DNA of 64,000 nt. It comes from Paenibacillus albus (GTDB lineage: Bacteria > Bacillota > Bacilli > Paenibacillales > Paenibacillaceae). The position numbers were made by a program, and so were the translations under genes. Positions 56,657 through 64,000 of the stretch are shown here, one piece after another (positions within the stretch are counted from its first letter, which is position 1; each line of letters opens with the position of its first letter). The notes under the pieces are model-generated. The model was not told the origin of the DNA, did not search any database, and worked only from the letters and a program-made list of their open reading frames with translations. Location of the stretch: NCBI RefSeq assembly GCF_003952225.1, contig NZ_CP034437.1:736001-800000 (forward strand), read 5' to 3'.

Positions 56657-56872
56657 ATGAAGGAAATTGGAATTTCGACAGAATATATTGCGCTCGGACA
56701 GTTTTTGAAGCTGTCTGAGTGCATCGACTCCGGCGGTGCAGCAAAGTTTTTTCTGCAGGAGTACGAAGTGCTCATTAACGGAGAGCCTGACAACCGTCGT
56801 GGACGGAAGCTGTACGTAGGCGATAAGGTTGATGTGAAAGGATTTGGCGTCTTTACGGTCGTGAAGCGTTAG
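56657..56872 (+). CDS. yaaA: S4-domain protein YaaA
   Basis: This 71-aa protein starts at ATG 56657 behind CTAAGGAG. It has an S4 RNA-binding pattern: TEYIALGQFLKLSECIDSGGAAKFFLQEYEVLINGEPDNRRGRKLYVGDKVDVK. It lies between dnaN and recF as in Bacillus (YaaA/RlbA), with small spacing, so cotranscription is likely. It is implicated in ribosome assembly. Confidence 0.93.
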   Translation: MKEIGISTEYIALGQFLKLSECIDSGGAAKFFLQEYEVLINGEPDNRRGRKLYVGDKVDVKGFGVFTVVKR

Positions 56873-56911
56873 TAGGGGCGGCCGAGCAGTAACCGGGAGG
56901 CATCAATCAAC

Positions 56912-58020
56912 GTGCGTTTAAATTCAATCCAACTGCAGCATTATCGGAACTATGAGCATATAGAGCTTGCGACCGACAGCCAGGTAAACCTGTTTGTCGG
57001 CCGCAACGCCCAAGGCAAGACGAATTTGCTTGAAGCGATTTATGTACTGGCACTGACGAAGTCCCATCGGACGAGCAAGGATAAAGAGCTTATTGGCTGG
57101 CAATCCAGCGAAGCCCGCATTCGCGGCGAGGTCGACAAGCGCTATGGTCCAGTCACTTTAGACTTATCGTTGTCGTCGCAGGGGAAGAAAGCGAAGATCA
57201 ACGGGCTCGAGCAGCGTAAGCTTAGTGAATTTGTCGGTACGCTCAACGTAGTCATGTTCGCGCCAGAGGATCTGGAGATTGTGAAAGGTACACCGGGCAT
57301 ACGCCGGCGATTTCTCGATATGGAGATCGGCCAGGTACAGCCCGGTTATTTGCATGCGCTTGGTCAATACGCCAAAGTGCTGCAGCAGCGCAACAATTAC
57401 TTGAAATCATCAGCTCCGGGAAGCAGTAATCAGGCGATGATGGAAGTCTGGAACATGCAGCTTGCAGAGTATGGTGTTAAAATTGTGAAAAAAGGCAAAC
57501 CTTTATACAGAAGCTGCAAAAGTGGGCTCAGCAGATTCATTCCGGTATTACAGCGGGCAACGAAGAGCTCACAATCGTATACAAGCCCTCGTTCGATAGC
57601 GACCCCGCCGAAGATGAATCTATATTATTTAATCAATTTATGTTAAAGTTAAGTGATGTGAAAGATCAGGAACAGCGCCGTGGAATGACACTCGTTGGTC
57701 CTCATCGTGACGATATGGCCTTTTATATTAATGGCAAAGAAGCATCGGTTTACGGCTCTCAGGGCCAGCAAAGAACGACCGCTCTCTCTTTGAAATTAGC
57801 CGAGATTGAGCTCATTCATGAAGAAATCGGCGAGTATCCGCTGCTGCTTCTTGACGATGTGCTATCAGAGCTTGACCAGCACCGGCAGACGCAGCTTATC
57901 GAGACATTCCAAAGCAAAGTACAGACGTTTATTACGACAACCGGTCTAGAGAGCGTCAATATTAGCAAGCTCCATGATTCCCGTGTGTATCAAGTAAAGG
58001 ACGGTCATGTCGAGCAGTAA
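56912..58020 (+). pseudogene. recF: DNA replication/repair protein RecF, frameshifted as sequenced
   Basis: GTG 56912 (GGGAGG upstream) starts an intact N-terminal half: RLNSIQLQHYRNYEHIEL, and Walker A FVGRNAQGKTNLLEAIY. The frame breaks after IVKK at the A6 run 57488-57493. Adding one A gives RQTFIQKLQKWAQQIHSGIT and continues into MLKLSDVKDQEQ, yielding 369 aa, the usual RecF length. The second half has the signature SGQQ-type SQGQQRTTALSLKLAEIELI and Walker B PLLLLDDVLSELD. RecF loads RecA at gaps with RecO and RecR. Its loss in an otherwise normal origin cluster is unlikely, so a base-calling error is favoured. Confidence 0.9.
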
Positions 58021-58057
58021 AAGCGTTAATGACGTGAAGACGAAGGGGTGGGAACTT

Positions 58058-58306
58058 ATGTACATTCATTTGGGTGGAGAGAAGATTATTCGTGCTGCGG
58101 AACTCGTAGCTATTTTTGATATTTCGATCGAGCAGTCCTCTAAGCTGTCCAAGCAATTTGTTGCTCAAGCCAGGAAGCGTAAAGACGTAGAAGTTATCGG
58201 AGAAGAAGAAGCCAAGTCCATCGTTGTGACAGCGAACAAAGTCTACTATTCCCCCATTTCATCCTCTACGCTGAAGAAACGCTCGCACCATTTTGCAACC
58301 ACTTAG
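58058..58306 (+). CDS. remB: extracellular matrix regulator RemB (YaaB)
   Basis: This 82-aa protein starts at ATG 58058 behind AAGGGGTG, 18 codons into the longest frame. It has MYIHLGGEKIIRAAELVAIFD and IVVTANKVYYSPISSSTLKKRS, the family signature. In B. subtilis RemA and RemB control biofilm-matrix genes; RemB lies in the recF-gyrB interval, as here. The DNA-binding function was shown for RemA. Confidence 0.9.
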   Translation: MYIHLGGEKIIRAAELVAIFDISIEQSSKLSKQFVAQARKRKDVEVIGEEEAKSIVVTANKVYYSPISSSTLKKRSHHFATT

Positions 58307-58349
58307 GTGGCTAATTCGAAAGCTCATATAGTTTTAGTGGCAAGAGTAG

Positions 58350-60284
<1,935 letters not shown>

Positions 60285-60292
60285 ACAAACAG

Positions 60293-60326
60293 CAAGCCGT
60301 CCGGTCGATTCGGGCGGCTTGTTTTT
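60293..60326. terminator. terminator between gyrB and the YheC/YheD-like gene
   Basis: CAAGCCGTCCG pairs with CGGGCGGCTTG and is followed by TTTTT on the plus strand. It overlaps the end of the opposite-strand gene and can stop both convergent transcripts. Confidence 0.8.
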
Positions 60327-61086
60327 ACTTCGCGCGTCGTTTGAACCTTCCATAGCCCACACAGTAACGGTGTATGCGGCGAAACACCGATTGGTCGTTA
60401 AGCTTGCGGAAGATGAACGGATCAGGCAGTGTGTTCACTTCCAGAATCCAGGGCTGGAAGGACTCATCGATGGCCAGGTCGATGCCGATTTCTTTAAGGC
60501 CGGGGTAGCTGGTCTGCAGCTGCCTTGCGGTAGCAGTGCCAAGCTCGGCCAGCCATGACTTGTATCCGCTAATTTGACCTTGCTCCAGATGGGGGCTCAT
60601 CAGCTGATCGATGGACAATGGTGTGCCGCCGCTATGGTAGTTTGTCACGATTTTAGCAGGATGGCTGAGCCGGCCAATAATACCGGTCGTCTCCCATGCT
60701 TTTTGCGAATTATGCTGGACCATGACACGGACGTCGAAGCGGCGACCCTCATACCTTAGCAGCTGAATGCCCTGCTGAATCAAGTACCGCCGGCTGCCGA
60801 TAAGCCGCTGAAGTGAGCGTGACAGTGTCTCGAAAGAGGCAAACTGCATAATTTTTGTATCATGCTGATAGGAGTAGGCAATGTCGGATTGCTTTTCAAC
60901 CCGGATAACGCCAAGACCAAACGTACCTTGGTCAGGCTTAACATAGACCATACCGAACTCTTGCAGCAGCTGCTCCAGCGCAGATGGACCCCATACTTTT
61001 GTAACCGGAATACGAGCCTTTAGCAGTTCAGAGTTCATCAGCACTTTCGTTTTGGCCCATTTGCTTTTGACACGTTGAATGGCCAA
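60325..61086 (-). CDS. YheC/YheD-type ATP-grasp protein (endospore coat-associated)
   Basis: Read from TTG 61086 (GGCGGAG upstream) it is 253 aa; a longer frame upstream has no ribosome site. ATP-grasp features are VYVKPDQGTFGLGVIRVEK, RRYLIQQGIQLL with RFDVRVMVQ, and EIGIDLAIDESFQPWILEVNTLPDPF, which contains the metal-binding EVN. It matches the YheC/YheD family, which produces ligases of unknown substrate found in spore formers. It interrupts the gyrB-gyrA order, a common variation in Paenibacillaceae. Confidence 0.85.
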   Translation of the reverse strand: MAIQRVKSKWAKTKVLMNSELLKARIPVTKVWGPSALEQLLQEFGMVYVKPDQGTFGLGVIRVEKQSDIAYSYQHDTKIMQFASFETLSRSLQRLIGSRRYLIQQGIQLLRYEGRRFDVRVMVQHNSQKAWETTGIIGRLSHPAKIVTNYHSGGTPLSIDQLMSPHLEQGQISGYKSWLAELGTATARQLQTSYPGLKEIGIDLAIDESFQPWILEVNTLPDPFIFRKLNDQSVFRRIHRYCVGYGRFKRRAK

Positions 61087-61448
61087 GCGGAGCTCCGCCT
61101 TTCGTAAGTGGAAGTAGAAGCATATGCGAACAAGCATGCAGGAGACAGAGGTAGAAAACGGTGTTATAATAGGGATAATGCCTATTTTTTGCTTTCATCG
61201 CTATAGATGCCAATCTTGATTGCGTAATCATGTTACATTATGGCGGATGAGGGCACATGGAGTGGGCGAATGACCTAACTGGATAAAGTTAAGTTTATGG
61301 CCGATAAACGTTTAAGGACAGCTCAAATTAGAAAAAACTATATCTAGTACGCTGTTATACGATTATCTCTGCCTCTAACAGTGTTTTGCAGTCAATGCAA
61401 CTTCTTGTTAGACGCTTATAGTTATATGCAATCCCTAGGAGGTTTACG
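61087..61448. other. gene-free interval upstream of gyrA
   Basis: No gene was found. The stretch is AT-rich near 61300-61370 and should hold promoters for gyrA and for the divergent YheC/YheD-type gene. A possible -10, TATACGAT, is near 61350, but no -35 at proper spacing stands out. Confidence 0.45.
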
Positions 61449-63941
61449 ATGGCAGAAGAGAACAATCTGCAAGTACGAGATCGCGATATCGGAGTCGAGA
61501 TGCGCGAGTCGTTTATGGACTATGCAATGAGTATCATCGTGAGCCGTGCGCTTCCAGACGTCCGTGACGGACTGAAGCCGGTACATCGCCGTATTCTATT
61601 TGCAATGTCTGAACTCGGAATGTCTCCGGACAAGCCTTATAAGAAATCTGCGAGAATCGTCGGCGAAGTAATCGGTAAGTACCATCCGCATGGTGACTCT
61701 GCCGTTTATGAAACGATGGTTCGGATGGCGCAGGACTTCTCACTTCGTTATATGCTGATCGACGGTCATGGCAACTTCGGTTCCATTGACGGCGATATGG
61801 CTGCGGCGATGCGTTATACAGAGGCAAGACTGTCGAAGATCGCGATGGAGATGCTTCGCGATATCAATAAAGAGACGATCGATTATGCACCGAACTATGA
61901 CGGCGAAGAACATGAGCCTACTGTTCTGCCGGCTCGTTTCCCGAACTTGCTCGTTAACGGTTTGACTGGTATTGCCGTAGGTATGGCAACGAATATTCCG
62001 CCGCATAACTTGACGGAAGTCATTAACGGTGTACAAGCGCTTATCAGCAACCCGGATATCACACCGATTGAGCTGATGGATTACATCAAAGGACCAGACT
62101 TCCCAACAGCCGGCTTCGTAATGGGCCGCGAGGGCATGCGCCAGGCTTATACAACTGGCCGCGGTTCTGTGACTATGCGTGCACGTGCAACGATTGAGGA
62201 GAATGGTGGCAAAGCGCGGATTATCGTGCATGAGCTTCCTTACCAAGTTGTCAAAGCGCGTCTCGTTGAGAAGATCGCTGAGCTCGTTCGCGAGAAGAAG
62301 ATTGACGGCATTACCGATCTGCGTGATGAATCCGACCGTAACGGTATGCGGGTAGTTATTGAGCTTCGCCGCGATGTAACACCAACCGTGGTACTCAATA
62401 ACCTATACAAACAAACACAGATGCAAATGAACTTCGGTTTCAACATGCTGGCACTCGTTAAAGGTGAGCCGCGCACGCTGAACCTTCGTGATATTCTGTA
62501 TTACTATTTAGAGCACCAAATCGAAGTCATCCGCCGTCGTACGGAGTTTGATCTGAAGAAAGCGGAAGCTCGCGCCCATATCCTCGAAGGCTTGCGTATT
62601 GCGCTTGACCATCTGGATGAGGTCATTGCGTTAATCCGTGCTTCGCAGACGACGGAAGAAGCGCGCGAAGGGCTAATGACTCGCTTCAGCCTAAGCCATG
62701 ATCAAGCGCAAGCGATTCTGGACATGCGTTTGCAGCGCCTCACAGGTCTGGAACGCGACAAGATCGAAGCCGAGTACGCGGAACTGCTTCGTAAGATTAC
62801 AGAGTACAAAGCGATCCTCGCCGATGAGCAGCTCGTGCTGCAAATTATTAACGAAGAGCTCGAAGAAGTGAAAGAAAGGTTTGGCGATGAGCGCCGTACC
62901 GAGATTATGGCGAGCGAAGATGAAATATTGGATGAGGATCTCATTCCTCGTGAAGATGTTGTCATTTCGATTACGCATACCGGTTATGTGAAGCGTCTGC
63001 CTGTAACAACTTATCGCAGCCAGAAGCGGGGCGGTAAAGGCGTCATCGGTATGGATACGAAGGATACCGACTTTGTCGAGCATCTATTCGTTTCGAATAC
63101 GCATCACTTCCTGCTCTTCTTTACGAACAAAGGGAAGGTCTACCGCCTGAAGGCTTACGAGATTCCAGAGCTAGGCCGAACTGCACGCGGTACGCCAATC
63201 ATTAACCTTCTGCAGATTGAACAAGGCGAGACGGTCAACGCGGTTATCCCGGTTGAATCCTTTGAACCGAACCAATTCCTGTTCTTTGCGACGAAGCAAG
63301 GTATCGTGAAGAAGACGCCGCTTGATGACTATTCGAACATTCGGAAGGTCGGCCTCATAGCGATCAACCTGCGCGAAGACGATGATCTCATTGGTGTTAA
63401 GCTGACCGATGGCAACCAAGAGATTATCATGGGTACAAGCCAAGGGATGTCGATCCGATTCCCTGAACAGGATGTACGGCCAATGGGACGTTCGGCGACA
63501 GGGGTAAAAGGCATCAATACCGACGAGGATGATCTCGTTATCAGTATGGATGTCGTTGTTCCTGAAAATGACGTGCTCATCGTTACTGCGAACGGATACG
63601 GCAAGCGGACGCCAATCAGCGAATACCGGAGTCAAAGCCGTGGCGGTAAAGGGATTAAGACACTCAACGTTACTGAGCGTAACGGTGCGATCGTCAGCCT
63701 CAGAGTTGTTCAGAACGATGAGGATCTCATGATTATGACTTCGACTGGCACCATGATTCGGATGAGTATGGACGGCATCTCCAGCATGGGCCGTAATACA
63801 CAAGGCGTGAGACTGATTAATATTCGTGAGGATGATTCCGTTGCAACCGTAACGCGAGTCGCCCGCAATGAAGAATCGGATATCAGCGACGAAGAAGTGG
63901 AAGGCCAGGAACCAGAGAACAACTCTACTGACGAAGGATAA
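61449..63941 (+). CDS. gyrA: DNA gyrase subunit A
   Basis: This 830-aa protein starts at ATG 61449 behind CTAGGAGG. The breakage-reunion domain has [19 protein letters not shown], the quinolone region [20 protein letters not shown] with a wild-type Ser in GDSAVY, and the active-site Tyr in [13 protein letters not shown]. The C-terminal beta-pinwheel has the GyrA-box variant QKRGGKG. An acidic tail follows. Length is typical. Confidence 0.98.
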   Translation: MAEENNLQVRDRDIGVEMRESFMDYAMSIIVSRALPDVRDGLKPVHRRILFAMSELGMSPDKPYKKSARIVGEVIGKYHPHGDSAVYETMVRMAQDFSLRYMLIDGHGNFGSIDGDMAAAMRYTEARLSKIAMEMLRDINKETIDYAPNYDGEEHEPTVLPARFPNLLVNGLTGIAVGMATNIPPHNLTEVINGVQALISNPDITPIELMDYIKGPDFPTAGFVMGREGMRQAYTTGRGSVTMRARATIEENGGKARIIVHELPYQVVKARLVEKIAELVREKKIDGITDLRDESDRNGMRVVIELRRDVTPTVVLNNLYKQTQMQMNFGFNMLALVKGEPRTLNLRDILYYYLEHQIEVIRRRTEFDLKKAEARAHILEGLRIALDHLDEVIALIRASQTTEEAREGLMTRFSLSHDQAQAILDMRLQRLTGLERDKIEAEYAELLRKITEYKAILADEQLVLQIINEELEEVKERFGDERRTEIMASEDEILDEDLIPREDVVISITHTGYVKRLPVTTYRSQKRGGKGVIGMDTKDTDFVEHLFVSNTHHFLLFFTNKGKVYRLKAYEIPELGRTARGTPIINLLQIEQGETVNAVIPVESFEPNQFLFFATKQGIVKKTPLDDYSNIRKVGLIAINLREDDDLIGVKLTDGNQEIIMGTSQGMSIRFPEQDVRPMGRSATGVKGINTDEDDLVISMDVVVPENDVLIVTANGYGKRTPISEYRSQSRGGKGIKTLNVTERNGAIVSLRVVQNDEDLMIMTSTGTMIRMSMDGISSMGRNTQGVRLINIREDDSVATVTRVARNEESDISDEEVEGQEPENNSTDEG

Positions 63942-63980
63942 AGCATTATAACGCAGGCAGGCAGGGTGGAGGAGAGTATA

Positions 63981-64000
63981 ATGGCGACAGTAGCAGTTTC
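63981..64000 (+). CDS. start of next gene after gyrA (partial), probably HD-GYP-domain protein
   Basis: An ATG at 63981 behind GGTGGAGGAG opens a frame reading MATVAVS before the window ends. In Paenibacillus the gene after gyrA is commonly an HD-GYP phosphohydrolase with a similar start, but too little is visible to be certain. Confidence 0.5.

Overview
The window is a replication-origin region from a low-GC-type, spore-forming Gram-positive bacterium, most likely a Paenibacillaceae member (Paenibacillus or Cohnella-like). The gene order rpmH-oriC-dnaA-dnaN-yaaA-recF-remB-gyrB-gyrA on one side, and rnpA-yidC-jag-mnmE-mnmG-rsmG-noc-soj-parB followed by rpsF-ssb-rpsR, rplI-dnaB, purA and the walRK cluster on the other, is that of Bacillales. 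Spore genes (yyaC, a YheC/YheD ATP-grasp protein) agree. oriC lies near 53.2-55.5 kb. Almost all core genes left of it are on the minus strand and almost all right of it on the plus strand, so both arms are transcribed with replication.

Layout. 0-15 kb is accessory: an ABC-F ATPase fragment, a sensor kinase, general-stress and small membrane proteins, a hydrolase, an EmrB/QacA-type pump with a divergent TetR regulator, a second MFS carrier, a MarR regulator with two short-chain dehydrogenases, and an ABC transporter next to a two-component system. 15.2-19.3 kb holds a secreted GH76-type mannanase between two copies of the rlmH 3' end. 19.3-27.7 kb is the walRK-yycHIJ-htrA-rlmH cell-wall cluster. 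27.8-38.3 kb has an M23 peptidase, purA, dnaB, rplI, gdpP, yybS, a CBS protein and an LCP ligase. 38.5-53.2 kb carries ribosomal, SSB, tRNA-Ser, segregation and tRNA-modification genes. 53.2-64 kb is oriC and the dnaA-gyrA block.

Two observations stand out. First, a 26-bp direct repeat (23 of 26 identical) overlaps the rlmH stop codon and recurs 3.8 kb downstream, bracketing the GH76 gene. rlmH 3' ends are the attachment site of SCC elements, so this looks like a minimal integrated islet. Second, five genes (a histidine kinase, an MFS carrier, an ABC ATPase, the GH76 gene and recF) are each exactly one base short, and every lesion can be repaired by adding one A/T to a short A/T run. This is best explained by homopolymer under-calling in the assembly, although real decay or slippage is possible.

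The origin carries DnaA boxes on both sides of dnaA, and a box/GC/DnaA-trio unwinding module upstream of dnaN closely like that of Bacillus subtilis. Two parS sites lie in parB and upstream of noc. A paired PurBox operator lies upstream of the purA promoter.
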